From assembly GCA_963667515.2 (NCBI GenBank), contig CAXXXY010000006.1, positions 620,001 to 684,000 of the forward strand: a stretch of 64,000 nucleotides of DNA. Direction: 5' to 3'. The DNA comes from VYDC01 sp963667515. GTDB taxonomy: Bacteria; Chloroflexota; Dehalococcoidia; UBA2979. Under the pieces are notes generated by a model, which had not been told where the DNA came from, did no database searches, and saw nothing but the letters and a program-made list of their open reading frames with translations. Positions 19,973 to 28,436 of this stretch are shown here, in pieces; within the stretch, counting starts at the first letter, position 1, and each line of letters begins with the position of its first letter. The translations under genes and the position numbers were made by a program.

Positions 19973-20995
19973 ATGGATCTCTCCGTCGACCTGGCACCGC
20001 ACGGGAAGCGCCAGCTGTGGCTGCGCAACCCGGTCATGACCGCCTCCGGCACCTCCTCGAACGCCCTCGAGCTCGCGAAGCACTTCGAGATCGACGCGCT
20101 GGGCGCGATCGTGTCGAAGGGCACGACGCTGCGGCCGCGCCGCGGCAACCCCACGCCGCGCACCGTCGAGACCGCGGCGGGCATGCTGAACTCGATCGGC
20201 TTCCAGAACGTGGGCGTCGGCGCGCTGATCCGCGATCTGGCCCTGGTGTGGGCGCGCTGGGAGGTCCCGGCGATCGTCAACATCATGGGCGACACGCTGG
20301 CCGAGTACGGCCGCCTCGCCGAGCGGCTGGATGAGGTGCCGGGCGTCGCCGGCCTCGAGGTGAACGTCTCCTGCCCCAACGTCGAGGTGGGCGGCATGGA
20401 GTTCGGCCAGGACCCCGCGCTGGCCGCCGACGTCGTGCACGAGGTGCGTCGAGCCAGCGCGCTGCCGTGCCTCGTGAAGATCACCCCCAGCGTCGCCGAC
20501 GTGCGCCCCGTGGTGGAGGCGATCGCCGAGGCCGGCGCCGACGCCGTGACCGTGATGAACACGGTGCCCGGCATGGCGATCGATCTCGGGCGCCGCCGCC
20601 CCGCGCTGGGCACGGTCTTCGGCGGGCTCTCGGGCCCCGCGATCAAGCCGATCGCCCTGCGCAACGTCTGGCTCGCCGCCTCGGTCACCGCGATCCCGGT
20701 CGTGGCGTCGGGCGGCATCATGACCGGCCTCGACGCCGCCGAGTTCCTGCTGGCCGGCGCCTCGGCCGTGCAGGTCGGCACCGCGAGCTTCCGCGACCCC
20801 CGCGCGCCGTGGAGCGTGCTGGAGGAGCTGACGGCGTGGTGCGAGTCGGAGGGCGTCGAGCGCCTCGACGAGCTGATCGGCGCCGCCCGGCCGGGCGGGG
20901 CGCGTCCCGCCACGCCGCCCGCAGCCGTCGAGTCGCGGGCGGTGCATCGAGCGGGGGCCAGTGGAGCGCACGCCGGTGGAGCGGGCGGCGCGTGA
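19973..20995 (+). CDS. pyrD: Dihydroorotate dehydrogenase, class 1B catalytic subunit
   Basis: Flavoenzyme oxidising dihydroorotate to orotate with PyrK as partner. 340 residues: NPVMTASGTSS at the N-terminus, substrate loop MLNSIGFQNVGV, catalytic Cys in LEVNVSCPNVEVGG, FMN-phosphate site VVASGGIMTGLDAAEF. The Cys active base and pyrK elsewhere in the window fit class 1B. ATG 19973 has GAGGGGAA upstream. It lies 3.4 kb downstream of pyrK behind a terminator, an unusual split. A TATCAT at 19948-19953 might be a -10. Confidence 0.92.
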   Translation: MDLSVDLAPHGKRQLWLRNPVMTASGTSSNALELAKHFEIDALGAIVSKGTTLRPRRGNPTPRTVETAAGMLNSIGFQNVGVGALIRDLALVWARWEVPAIVNIMGDTLAEYGRLAERLDEVPGVAGLEVNVSCPNVEVGGMEFGQDPALAADVVHEVRRASALPCLVKITPSVADVRPVVEAIAEAGADAVTVMNTVPGMAIDLGRRRPALGTVFGGLSGPAIKPIALRNVWLAASVTAIPVVASGGIMTGLDAAEFLLAGASAVQVGTASFRDPRAPWSVLEELTAWCESEGVERLDELIGAARPGGARPATPPAAVESRAVHRAGASGAHAGGAGGA

Positions 20996-21351
20996 CGCGC
21001 TCGCCGCGGCTGCTGACGGGCGCACGGCTCGGCGTCGCGCTCGCGGGCGCGCTGGCCTGGGCGCTCGCCGCCAGCCGTATGCTGCACCGCTGGGGGCCGG
21101 AGGAGGCGGCGACGGCGCTCGCGCTGCTCGTGGCGCTGGCGGTGGGCCTCGCGATCTGGTCGTGGGCGCGCGCCGACGGCGAGGAGGAGGCGATCGCCGC
21201 GGGGAGCTGCCCGCGCTGCGCCGCGGCGCTCGTCCGGACGCACGAGCACTCGCGCCCCGGCGCCCTCGCGGGCGGGCTCACCCGCTGGGGCTGCGCGGCC
21301 TGCGGCTATCAGCACGCGCGCGCCCGCACCTGCGAGCGCTGCCGGGCCTGA
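20992..21351 (+). CDS. Membrane protein with zinc-ribbon tail, function unknown
   Basis: 119 residues with two membrane helices in the first half (about 10-28 and 38-55) and a C-terminal treble set of cysteine pairs (SCPRCAAAL, GCAACGYQHA, CERC). GTG 20992 overlaps the pyrD stop (GTGA), so it is co-translated with pyrD. No family recognised. Confidence 0.65.
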   Translation: MTRSPRLLTGARLGVALAGALAWALAASRMLHRWGPEEAATALALLVALAVGLAIWSWARADGEEEAIAAGSCPRCAAALVRTHEHSRPGALAGGLTRWGCAACGYQHARARTCERCRA

Positions 21352-21413
21352 GCGCGGCGGATCGCGCGTTGACCGCCGCGCGCCGGGCGCCGTAGCGTCG
21401 TTCCGTCGTCGAT

Positions 21414-21490
21414 CGGGGCGTAGCTCAGCCTGGCAGAGCGCTGCGTTTGGGACGCAGAGGCCCGCAGTTCAAATCTGCGCGCCCCGACCA
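21414..21490 (+). tRNA. tRNA-Pro (anticodon TGG)
   Basis: Complete cloverleaf: acceptor CGGGGCG/CGCCCCG, D arm GCTC/GAGC, anticodon stem CTGCG/CGCAG with loop TTTGGGA (TGG at 21448-21450), T arm CGCAG/CTGCG with TTCAAAT, and an encoded CCA at 21488-21490. Its 3' end is the attachment site of the decayed element that follows. Confidence 0.95.
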
Positions 21491-21491
21491 C
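21468..21491 (+). other. attL-like site: tRNA-Pro 3' end
   Basis: The 24 bases from the T loop through the CCA end recur with three mismatches at 24406-24429. The copy inside the intact tRNA, next to an integrase gene pointing toward it, is the expected left end of an element integrated at the tRNA. Confidence 0.6.
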
Positions 21492-21544
21492 TTCTCAGAT
21501 ACGATTCTGGTTCGTTCGGAGGTGTCGCCCCCCTTACGTCCCCC

Positions 21545-22503
21545 CTACAGAATCCTCGAGCCCGTGATCGCCTCGCCGATCGCCACTTCGAGACGCTCCG
21601 CCGTTGCCTTCCGTTGCGCGTGCAGCACGTGGGCGTATGTGTTCGCGGTCAGCGTGAAGGACGTGTGACCGAGCAGCTCTTGGGCGTCCCGGAGCGATCC
21701 GCCGGCTGCCAGCAGCAAGGTTGCGGCGCTGTGCCGGAGATCGTGGACGCGGATGTGCGGGAGGCTCGCGCTGCAGAGCGCGCGGTCGAGTGCCTTCCGT
21801 GGAGAGGACTCCCCGAGAGGGCCGCCGAGCTCGCCAGGGAAGACACGATCCTCGTCCTGCCATGCACCGCCGAGACGCAGGCGTTCTTGGCCACTGCGCC
21901 GCGCTGGCGGCGGAGTTCTGTGACGAGCGAGGCGGGCACGTGGAGCGTACGGCGAGCCCGTGCGGTCTTGGGTGGCCCCTCCACGTACTTCCCCCCGATG
22001 CGCGCGCCAGTGCGCCGCACCGTGAGGGTCCTGGCTGCGAAGTCCACGTCAGCCCACCGGAGACCTATCAACTCGCCTCGCCGCAGCCCGAGCGTCGCTG
22101 CGGTGACGATCAAGGGCCGCAGCCGTTCCCCTTCGAGTACCGCGAAAAGCCGCGCCAGCTGCTCGGCCGAGAGAGCCTGCATCTCCGTCTGGCGGACCGA
22201 GGGGGAGGCGGCGAGTGCGGCGACGTTGCGACTCACCAGTTCGAGGCGCATGGCGTGCGCAAGGGCGGCGCGAAGAACTCCCCGAACGTGTGCGACGTGG
22301 CGCCCGGAGTGCCCCGCGGCGAGGAGTCGATCGACCAGTCGTTGCACGTCACTGACAGTGAGATCGCGGAGCCCGCGAGAGCCGAGGGCCGGCTTCAAGT
22401 GCAGGTCGATCGCGCTCAAGTAGGAGCGAGTCGTTGCGGGCGCCCAGCCGCGCGAGACCTGACCGTGGGCGAGGAACTCGCCGAGTGCGTCCGCGACTGT
22501 CAT
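21545..22503 (-). pseudogene. Tyrosine integrase, frameshifted and 5'-truncated
   Basis: Phage/ICE-type site-specific recombinase. It keeps a SAM-like core-binding segment (ATTRSYLSAIDLHLKPALG), the first catalytic Arg (LGLRRGELIGLRW), and, after a frame change, IRVHDLRHSAATLL, LLGHTS and the tyrosine in TANTYAHVLHA. The switch is near 21865-21880 in AACGCCTGCG; one added C restores the frame. The usual N-terminal arm-binding domain is missing because an IS3-family remnant abuts codon 1. Two lesions make it inactive unless the frameshift is an error. Confidence 0.8.
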
Positions 22504-22802
22504 GCGCCCTGGCGCGCATCGACGTGCAGACCCTCTTCATCGAGCCGGGCAGCCCGTGGGAGAACGGCTACATCGAGTCGTTCAACGGGCGGCTGCGCGA
22601 CGAGCACCTGAACGGCGAGCGCTTCGACACGCTGTTCGAGGCCCAGGTACTGATCGAGACGTGGCGCAACGAGTACAACCAGGTCCGCCCGCACTCGTCG
22701 CTGGCCTACCGCTCCCCGGCACCCGAGGTCGCGGTGGACAAGCCCGTGCTGAGCGCAGAATCTCTAACTCTGCAGGTGGTATGAATACCGGGGGGCAGGT
22801 CA
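22504..22802 (+). mobile_element. 3' remnant of an IS3-family element
   Basis: Encodes only the C-terminal 93 residues of an IS3 OrfB (22504-22784): the catalytic Glu region PWENGYIESFNGRLRDEHL and NEYNQVRPHSSLAYRSP. The element ends near 22802 with GGGGGGCAGGTCA, an inverted-repeat end typical of the family. The left part is lost at the junction with the integrase. Confidence 0.75.
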
Positions 22803-23006
22803 CCTCATGCGAGCCTCCGGTGGCTCGCGAGCGTACCACCCTCGTAGTCAGGTGGAGACGCACTCCTCCCATCCCCTCGCACGTAGCCCCTCCGTCCTGT
22901 CCGCCACGGAGGGCGAATGGTGGACGGGACAAAGGGCACGCCTCGTGTGCGCCCGCCGCGTGGCCTGCCATCACCGCCATCTGGCTGATGGCAGTTCTAT
23001 GGATAG
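22803..23006. other. Remnant DNA between two IS elements
   Basis: About 200 bases with no intact gene. A plus-strand frame ends in AWPAITAIWLMAVLWIV, a membrane-helix-like stretch cut by the next IS, which suggests the tail of a disrupted membrane protein. No start or domain is visible. Confidence 0.3.
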
Positions 23007-23046
23007 TGTACCGCTCCTGGTTTCTTGGACACATCGCTGGCGGTAA

Positions 23047-23949
23047 TCATGCGGCCGCCCCGGTGCGCGGCGAGAGCGCCTCGCGGACGGCGGCTGAGGT
23101 GCGGTGGCCGTGCCGTTCGACGAGCCAGTGCTGGTTGTAGCGCTGCTTGAAGGCGAGCAGCGCCTGGCGTAGCTCCTCCACCGTCTCGAAGTGCTCCACC
23201 CACAGCAGCTGCTCCTTCAGCGTGCGGATGAAGCGTTCCGCGCAGCCGTTGCCCTCGGGCGCGGCTACGAAGGACGGGCTGGAGCGGATGCCGAGGAAGC
23301 GCAGCTCCTCCTGAAAGTGGTCGCTCAGGTACTGGCTGCCGTGGTCGTGGCGGAGAGCGAGTCCCCGCGCGAGGTCCGCCTCGTAGCCGTCGAAGTGCTC
23401 CCGGAGCCCCTGCCGCAGCGGCTCCAGCGCCTCGAAGCGCGTGCCCGGTCGCGCCGCGTGGATGCCGATGCACTCCTGCGTGCAGTGATCGACGGCGATG
23501 AAGACGGTGGCGTTCCCCTCGCGGGTGGTGAGGCAGGAGGTCGCGTCGGTCCCCCACATCTCGTCAGGCCGCTCGGTGGTGATCGTCCCGTCGTGCACCC
23601 GCGGTCCGCGCCGACGCCCGACGCGGGTCGGGGCGAGCAGTCCCGCCTCCCGCATCAGCCGCAGCACCCGGCCCTTCGAGGTGCGCACACCGGCCAGCCG
23701 CAGCCGCGCCCACACCTTGCGGTAGCCCTCGCCCGTGAACGGGGAGGCGGCGAGCACAGCTCGGACCTGCTCCGTGAGAGCCTCGTCCGTCCACGCCTGC
23801 CTCGGCCCGCGCTTCGCTGCTGGCCGCAGAGGCCGTCGCGCCCGTGCCCGCCGCTCGTAGACGGTCGAGCGCGGGACCTCCCACAGCTGGCAGATGCGCG
23901 TCGTGCCGTACGGCCGTCCCGTGGAGGGCGAGGTGGTTCGACTCATCAC
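23047..23949 (-). CDS. IS3-family transposase OrfB (copy 1)
   Basis: 300-residue DDE transposase: the HTH_21-like region EGYRKVWARLRLAGV, first Asp in MWGTDATS, second Asp in LRHDHGSQYLSD, Glu in GNGCAERFIRTLKEQ. The GTG start overlaps the orfA stop by four bases (GTGA), so it is either expressed by coupling or as a programmed OrfAB fusion. Intact, presumably active. Confidence 0.92.
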   Translation of the reverse strand: MMSRTTSPSTGRPYGTTRICQLWEVPRSTVYERRARARRPLRPAAKRGPRQAWTDEALTEQVRAVLAASPFTGEGYRKVWARLRLAGVRTSKGRVLRLMREAGLLAPTRVGRRRGPRVHDGTITTERPDEMWGTDATSCLTTREGNATVFIAVDHCTQECIGIHAARPGTRFEALEPLRQGLREHFDGYEADLARGLALRHDHGSQYLSDHFQEELRFLGIRSSPSFVAAPEGNGCAERFIRTLKEQLLWVEHFETVEELRQALLAFKQRYNQHWLVERHGHRTSAAVREALSPRTGAAA

Positions 23950-24296
23950 CTCGACCTCCGGCGTGCCAAAGGGAGTCCTGCCTCCAGCTGATGCGCGCGC
24001 TGGAGCAGGAGCTCGTTCGCCATCGTGATCTCGCCGACTTTCGCCTGCAGTCGGTGGATCTCCTCGTCACGCTCGTCGGCAGGCCGGCTCGTGAGCGAGG
24101 CCCGGCCGGCGGCGAGTAAGCGCTCGCGCCACTGCGACAGCGTCGCTGCGGTCACCCCCAGCTCGCGCGAGAGCGCGTCCAACTCCTCGCCGCGCAGCAG
24201 CCTCAGCACCGCCTCGCTCTTCCGTCGCGAGGAGAAGCGAACGCGCTCCGTTCGCGACGCACTACGCCCGTTCAATCCCTGTGCGGAGCTGGTCAT
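23946..24296 (-). CDS. IS3-family OrfA (copy 1)
   Basis: 116-residue DNA-binding protein with an HTH (SRELGVTAATLSQWRERLLA) and a leucine-zipper-like C-terminal helix (IHRLQAKVGEITMANELLLQ). ATG 24296 is preceded by AGGAGG at five bases. Differs from copy 2 by at least Val versus Gly in the SASRTER-x-RFSS stretch. Confidence 0.88.
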   Translation of the reverse strand: MTSSAQGLNGRSASRTERVRFSSRRKSEAVLRLLRGEELDALSRELGVTAATLSQWRERLLAAGRASLTSRPADERDEEIHRLQAKVGEITMANELLLQRAHQLEAGLPLARRRSR

Positions 24297-24405
24297 GGAC
24301 ACCTCCTCTGCCGGGGCAGCCTGCCCCGATCAGGTGTCCAAGAAAACCGTGGACCGGGAGACTAGAACGGCACTCTACGGACACCAGCGAACCGCCTCAA
24401 CGGAT

Positions 24406-24429
24406 TTCGAGTCTGCGCGCCACGACCAC
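24406..24429 (+). other. attR-like degenerate copy of the tRNA-Pro 3' end
   Basis: 21 of 24 bases match 21468-21491, in the same orientation, including the T-loop and CGACCAC end. Its spacing (2.9 kb from tRNA-Pro, 44 bases after IS copy 1) fits the right end of a small integrated element now filled with IS sequence. The three mismatches suggest an old junction. Confidence 0.55.
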
Positions 24430-24445
24430 GCACGAGGTGCCGCGC

Positions 24446-25828
24446 CTACGGCGTGCCGGCGGGGCGCGGGAAGCGCAGCACGAAGCGCGCGCCCGGCGAG
24501 TGCGCGGCGTCGACGGCGACGCTGCCGCCGTGCCGCGTCACGATCTCGCGCGCGATCGCGAGGCCGAGGCCGGCGCCGCCCGAGCGTCGCGCGCGAGACG
24601 CCTCCAGCCGCGTGAAGCGCTCGAAGATGCGCTCGCGCTCCTCGACCGGCACGCCCGGCCCGGCGTCGGTCACCGCCAGCACCACGGTGCCCGCCTCCTC
24701 GACAAGGCTGACCGCGATGCGCGCGAAGGCGTGGCGAGCGGCGTTCTCCAGCACGTTGCGCACCGCTCGGGTGAGCTGCTCGCGGTTGCCGATGAGCTGC
24801 GCGCCCGAGACGCCGCGCGCGTCGATGGCGACGGCGTCGCGGCCGCGCACGCGCTCGATCTCGGCGAGCACCACGTCGTCGAGGTCGACGGGCTCCATCG
24901 GCGCGGTCTCGCCGGCGTCGGCGCGCGCCAGCTCCAGCAGGCCCTCGACGAGGTCCTGGAGCCGTATCGCCTCCTCCAGCACGACGCGCTCCGTCTCCAC
25001 GGGGCGAGCGTCCTCGGGGTGCGCGAGGTCGACCTCGAGCTGCGCGCGGATGCCGGTGAGCGGGCTGCGCAGCTCGTGCGAGGCGTCGGCCACGAACTGC
25101 TGCTGCCGCCGCTGCGACTCCTCCAGCCGGTCGAGCATCTCATTCATCGTGCGCGCGAGGCGCCCGACCTCGTCGTGCGGCGCGGGCTCCGGCACGCGGC
25201 GATGGAGGTCGTCGCCGCCGATCGTCGACACCTCGCGGCGGATCGCCTCCACCGGCGAGAGCGCGCGGCCGACGACGAGCCAGGTGAGCGCGCCGACGAG
25301 CAGAACGAGCAGCGGCACGGCCAGCAGCAGGATGCCGTTGAGCGCGTCGCGGCTCTCGAACACCGGGTCGAGGCTGGCCGCCACGTAGATCGTGCCACCG
25401 CCCGCGGGCTGCGCGATCACGCGGAACGGGTCGTCGTCGAGCGCGAGCTCCTCGAAGATACGCAGCTCGGGGCCCGCCGGCGGCGCGAAGCCGGCCACGA
25501 GCGGCGGCTCGCCCGCGATGTTGACGCTGGCCGCGACGACGCGCCCGCGCGCGTCGAGCACCTGCACGAACGCCTCGTCGCCGCGCCGCTCGCTGAGGAC
25601 CGCGGGCAGGCTGCCGTCGGCCAGCAGCGCGCCCACGTCGTCGGCCCGCACCCGCAGCGCGTCGTCGACGTTGCGCGTGAGCGTGCGCGTCTGCAGCTCG
25701 CTGACGGCGACCGCGCCCGCCGTCAGCGCGACGGCCACCGCCAGCGACGCCGCCAGGGTGGTGCGCACGCGCACGGAGCCCGCGCGCTGGCGGGCGCTGC
25801 GCCAGCGCGCGGGCGGCCCGCTAGCCAT
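24446..25828 (-). CDS. Sensor histidine kinase (OmpR-type partner)
   Basis: 460-residue membrane kinase: TM1 about 22-44, an extracellular sensor of about 115 residues, TM2 about 165-187, HAMP (VVGRALSPVEAIRREV), HisKA with the phospho-His at about 251 in ADASHELRSPLTG, N box NVLENAARHA, and G boxes TDAGPGVP and GGAGLGLAIARE. ATG 25828 overlaps the upstream regulator stop by eight bases. Signal unknown; pairing with a PepSY target gene suggests envelope, metal or acid sensing. Confidence 0.9.
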   Translation of the reverse strand: MASGPPARWRSARQRAGSVRVRTTLAASLAVAVALTAGAVAVSELQTRTLTRNVDDALRVRADDVGALLADGSLPAVLSERRGDEAFVQVLDARGRVVAASVNIAGEPPLVAGFAPPAGPELRIFEELALDDDPFRVIAQPAGGGTIYVAASLDPVFESRDALNGILLLAVPLLVLLVGALTWLVVGRALSPVEAIRREVSTIGGDDLHRRVPEPAPHDEVGRLARTMNEMLDRLEESQRRQQQFVADASHELRSPLTGIRAQLEVDLAHPEDARPVETERVVLEEAIRLQDLVEGLLELARADAGETAPMEPVDLDDVVLAEIERVRGRDAVAIDARGVSGAQLIGNREQLTRAVRNVLENAARHAFARIAVSLVEEAGTVVLAVTDAGPGVPVEERERIFERFTRLEASRARRSGGAGLGLAIAREIVTRHGGSVAVDAAHSPGARFVLRFPRPAGTP

Positions 25829-26498
25829 CTCCCGCCAGCAGCCGGTAGCCCGCGCCACGAACCGTCTCGATGCTGTGGCGGTCGAACGGCTCGTCGAGCT
25901 TGCGGCGCAGGTGGCGCACATAGACCTCGACGATGTTGGGGTCGCCGTCGAAGTTGAAGTCCCAGACGTTCTCGAGGATCGCCGCCTTCGGCACCACGTC
26001 GCCGGCGTGGCGCATCAGGAACTCCAGCACCGCGAACTCGCGCGCGGTCAGCCGCACCTCGGTGTCGGCGCGCCAGCAGCGGTGCGCCGCCGGGTCGACG
26101 CGCAGATCGCCCGCCTCCAGCAGCGCGGGGCGCTCCCGGCGGCCGCGGCGGAGCAGCGCGCGCACCCGAGCCAGCAGGACCACGAACGAGAAGGGCTTCG
26201 TGAGGAAGTCGTCGCCGCCGGTGTCCAGGGCCTGCGCCTCGTCCCGCTCGCCGTCCTTCGCCGTGAGCATGAGGATCGGCGTCCAGTCGCCCGCCGCACG
26301 CAGCCGCGCGCAGAGGTCGTAGCCGCTGATGCCCGGCAGCATGATGTCGAGGATGATGACGTCGTAGGGGTTCTGCTCGGCGAGCCACTGGCCGTCGCCG
26401 CCGTCCCCCGCGATGTCGACGGCGTAGCCTTCCGCGGTGAGCCCGCGCTTCACCGCGGCCGCGACCCGCGCCTCGTCCTCCACCACCAGCACGCGCAC
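25821..26498 (-). CDS. OmpR/PhoB-family response regulator
   Basis: 225 residues: receiver domain with acidic pocket VEDE and phospho-acceptor Asp51 in VIILDIMLPG, Lys in LTKPFSF, then a winged helix (LTAREFAVLEFLMRHAG, VEVYVRHLRRKLDE, IETVRGAGYRL). GTG 26498 is chosen over ATG 26528 because GGAGG lies seven bases before it and the family starts there. It probably binds the TTCAG repeats at 26566-26581 and 26658-26673. Confidence 0.9.
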   Translation of the reverse strand: MRVLVVEDEARVAAAVKRGLTAEGYAVDIAGDGGDGQWLAEQNPYDVIILDIMLPGISGYDLCARLRAAGDWTPILMLTAKDGERDEAQALDTGGDDFLTKPFSFVVLLARVRALLRRGRRERPALLEAGDLRVDPAAHRCWRADTEVRLTAREFAVLEFLMRHAGDVVPKAAILENVWDFNFDGDPNIVEVYVRHLRRKLDEPFDRHSIETVRGAGYRLLAGDG

Positions 26499-26548
26499 GA
26501 TCGCCCTCCGCCGCTTGCGGCCCGCCATCGGCGCGATGCTCGCGGCCC

Positions 26549-26581
26549 ACAGTGCCGCTCGTCGCCTGAACGGCGGCTGAA
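26549..26581 (-). promoter_or_regulatory. Response-regulator box and -10 for the regulator-kinase operon
   Basis: On the minus strand TTCAG-CCGCCG-TTCAG (rc of 26566-26581) is followed after 11 bases by CACTGT (rc of 26549-26554). An 11-base-period direct repeat in place of a -35 is the classic target of OmpR/PhoP-type regulators. The same arrangement faces the other way at 26658-26690. Confidence 0.6.
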
Positions 26582-26657
26582 AGGCGCGACGGTGCCATGC
26601 TAGCCCGGTCACGTCGCTGGACGCGCGCCGAACGGGTGCCGAAGACGGGCGCGGGCG

Positions 26658-26690
26658 TTCAGATGACGTTCAGCGACGCGCGAGCAGTGT
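26658..26690 (+). promoter_or_regulatory. Response-regulator box and -10 for the PepSY gene
   Basis: TTCAG-ATGACG-TTCAG (26658-26673) is followed after 11 bases by CAGTGT (26685-26690), matching the box on the opposite strand in repeat, spacing and distance. It places the PepSY gene under the adjacent two-component system. Confidence 0.6.
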
Positions 26691-26743
26691 GGCGATCATC
26701 GATTCGCCCGCAGAAGGGCGCGCGTAGACGAAGGAGGTGCCCG

Positions 26744-27106
26744 ATGAGGGTGCGACGGTCCTATCTCGCGGTGGCGGTCGCGGCGGTCGTGGTGATCGGC
26801 GCCGCGGCAATCGGCGGCGTCGCCGTCGCCGGCAACGGCGACGACGAGCCGCTGACCGGCACCACGTACGACCGCGCGGTCGCGGCGGCGCTGGAGTTCA
26901 CCGGCGGCGGCGTGGTGACGGAGACGGAGATCGGCGACGACGGCGCGGCGTACGAGGTGGAGATCCGCCTCGACGACGGCAGCCAGGTCGAGGTGCAGCT
27001 CGACGAGAGCTTCGCGGTGCTCGGCAGCGAGCCCGACGACGACGGCCCCGACGGCGAGGACGACGATGACGGGGACGACGATGACGGGGACGACGACGAC
27101 GACTAG
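26744..27106 (+). CDS. Secreted PepSY-domain protein with poly-Asp tail
   Basis: 120 residues: a signal peptide or N-terminal anchor (AVAVAAVVVIGAAAIGGVAVA), a PepSY-like domain (YDRAVAAALEFTGGGVV through EVQLDESFAVLG) and an extreme acidic tail of about 25 Asp/Glu/Gly residues that could bind Ca or other cations. AAGGAGGTG precedes ATG 26744. Divergent from the two-component genes and probably their target. Its TAG stop forms part of the 6-bp target site duplicated by the following IS481 element. Confidence 0.8.
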   Translation: MRVRRSYLAVAVAAVVVIGAAAIGGVAVAGNGDDEPLTGTTYDRAVAAALEFTGGGVVTETEIGDDGAAYEVEIRLDDGSQVEVQLDESFAVLGSEPDDDGPDGEDDDDGDDDDGDDDDD

Positions 27107-27107
27107 C

Positions 27108-28157
27108 TGTAGTTCCCACGTAGGTTGTTGACAGGATGAGGGGCCTCGCCCGCTGCTGTGTGTGACAGCACGGCAGTAGCGAGGAGAGGACACCCTCATG
27201 GCCCATCGTAACGCGCGGCTGACGCCGCTGACCCGACTCGAGCTCGTGCGGGAAGTGGACGCCGGCTGGCCCCAGGCTGAGGTCGCTCGCCACTTCCGCG
27301 TCTCCCGCCACACCGTTGCCAAGTGGCTGGGGCGCTTCCGGGCGGAGGGAGCGGCAGGGCTCGAGGACCGCAGCTCCGCCCCGCGCGCGCATCCCCGGCG
27401 CACGCCGCCCGAGCTGGAGCGACGCATCTGCGCCGTGCGACGCACGCAGGGATTCGGGCCGCATCGCATCCAGTGGGCGCTCGGGGTCGCCCGCTCCACG
27501 GTCTACGCCGTGCTGCGGCGCCGCGGCCTCAACCGGCTCGACCGCCTGCACCGCGTCACCCGGGAGCCGGTCCGCTACGAGCACGACGCCCCCGGCGACC
27601 TGCTGCATCTCGACGTGAAGAAGCTCGGGCGCGTCCCCGAGGGCGGCGGCAAGCGAATGGCGCCTGGCTTCGCCGAGACGCGCTCCGGGCCGCATTCGCG
27701 GCGTTCGCTGGGGCTGGAGTACCTACACGTCGCCGTCGACGACCACAGCCGTTACGCCTACGTCTCCGTCCTGCCCGACGAGCGTGGCGCGAGCTGCGCC
27801 GCCTTCCTCGAGCAGGCGCTCGCGACCTTCCGCCGGCGTGGCGTGCGCGTGCGCCGGGTCCTGACCGACAACGCGAAGGCCTACACCGTCGCCCGCAGCT
27901 TCCACGGCGCCGCCGCTGCCGCAGACGTGCGGCTGTCGCACACGCGGCCCTACCGCCCGCAGACGAACGGCAAAGCCGAGCGTTTCATCCAGATCCTGCA
28001 GAACGAGTGGGCCTACGCCCGCCCCTACCGCTCCAACGCCGAGCGGCTGCGCCAGCTCCCACGCTGGCTCTACCGCTACAATCACCGCCGACCGCACGGC
28101 GGCGTCGGCGGGGCCGTCCCCGCCTCCCGCCTGTGAACAACCTTCCTGGGTAGTACA
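27108..28157 (+). mobile_element. IS481-family element, copy A
   Basis: 1050 bp with imperfect 22-bp terminal inverted repeats (TGTAGTTCCCACG at the left, TGTACTACCCAGG as rc of the right, both ending AGGTTGTT). It is flanked by ACTAGC on both sides (27102-27107 and 28158-28163), a 6-bp duplication of an NCTAGN site, the known target of IS481 relatives. A second copy in inverse orientation is at 32040-33089. Confidence 0.93.
27198..28136 (+). CDS. IS481-family transposase (copy A)
   Basis: 312-residue single-ORF DDE transposase: N-terminal HTH (AEVARHFRVSRHTVAKWLGR), first Asp in LLHLDVKKLG, second in VLTDNAKAY, Glu in TNGKAERFIQIL, C-terminal YNHRRPHGGVGG. Intact. Differs from copy B by Thr versus Ala in LA-x-FRRRG. 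Confidence 0.93.
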   Translation: MAHRNARLTPLTRLELVREVDAGWPQAEVARHFRVSRHTVAKWLGRFRAEGAAGLEDRSSAPRAHPRRTPPELERRICAVRRTQGFGPHRIQWALGVARSTVYAVLRRRGLNRLDRLHRVTREPVRYEHDAPGDLLHLDVKKLGRVPEGGGKRMAPGFAETRSGPHSRRSLGLEYLHVAVDDHSRYAYVSVLPDERGASCAAFLEQALATFRRRGVRVRRVLTDNAKAYTVARSFHGAAAAADVRLSHTRPYRPQTNGKAERFIQILQNEWAYARPYRSNAERLRQLPRWLYRYNHRRPHGGVGGAVPASRL

Positions 28158-28191
28158 ACTAGCCCCCGCTGAGCCTCCGCCGACCCCACTC

Positions 28192-28226
28192 GCACGGGGG
28201 GAGCGCCTCAGGCGCTCTCCCCGTGC
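28192..28226. terminator. Strong 16-pair hairpin between the PepSY and GGDEF genes
   Basis: A 16-pair stem (28192-28207 with 28211-28226, one G-T pair) with a TCA loop lies between convergent genes. There is no T-run, so it may stop transcription with Rho or protect 3' ends. Before IS481 copy A inserted, it would have been about 30 bases after the PepSY stop. Confidence 0.5.
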
Positions 28227-28392
28227 CCCTCTCGCAATCGCTCGCCGCTCCCGCACCTCGAGGATCGCGCCGCGGCTGCACCCGAGATTCGCCGAGGCCA
28301 TCGAGGTTCCCCTAGCCCGGCCCCCGACGACCGTCGATCGGTGTCCCAGGGCCAGCACCCCTCGACAGGCGCGGCGATCCGCTGGCCCTCCA

Positions 28393-28436
28393 GCAGGCGC
28401 GGCAGCCCCTCGAATGCAACGGAACGTTGCCCTAGG
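28393..28436 (+). repeat. Dispersed hairpin repeat, variant stem
   Basis: GGCAGCCCCTCGAATGCAAC followed by GGAACGTTGCCCTAGG. The stem is GCAACG-GAA-CGTTGC: two compensatory changes relative to the common CGAGCG/CGCTCG stem while the triloop is kept. It overlaps the stop region of the GGDEF gene. Confidence 0.75.

Larger units (their letters stand above)
23007..24362 (-). mobile_element. IS3-family element, copy 1
   Basis: 1356-bp insertion sequence with orfA and orfB on the minus strand. The ends share the inner inverted repeat TTTCTTGGACAC, and the element is flanked by TAG on both sides (23004-23006 and 24363-24365), a 3-bp target duplication. A nearly identical copy in the opposite orientation is at 33258-34613. 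Confidence 0.88.

Noticed and set aside
26980..27106. GAC/GAT-rich tract as a separate regulatory repeat
   Set aside because: It is simply the in-frame poly-Asp coding end of the PepSY gene.
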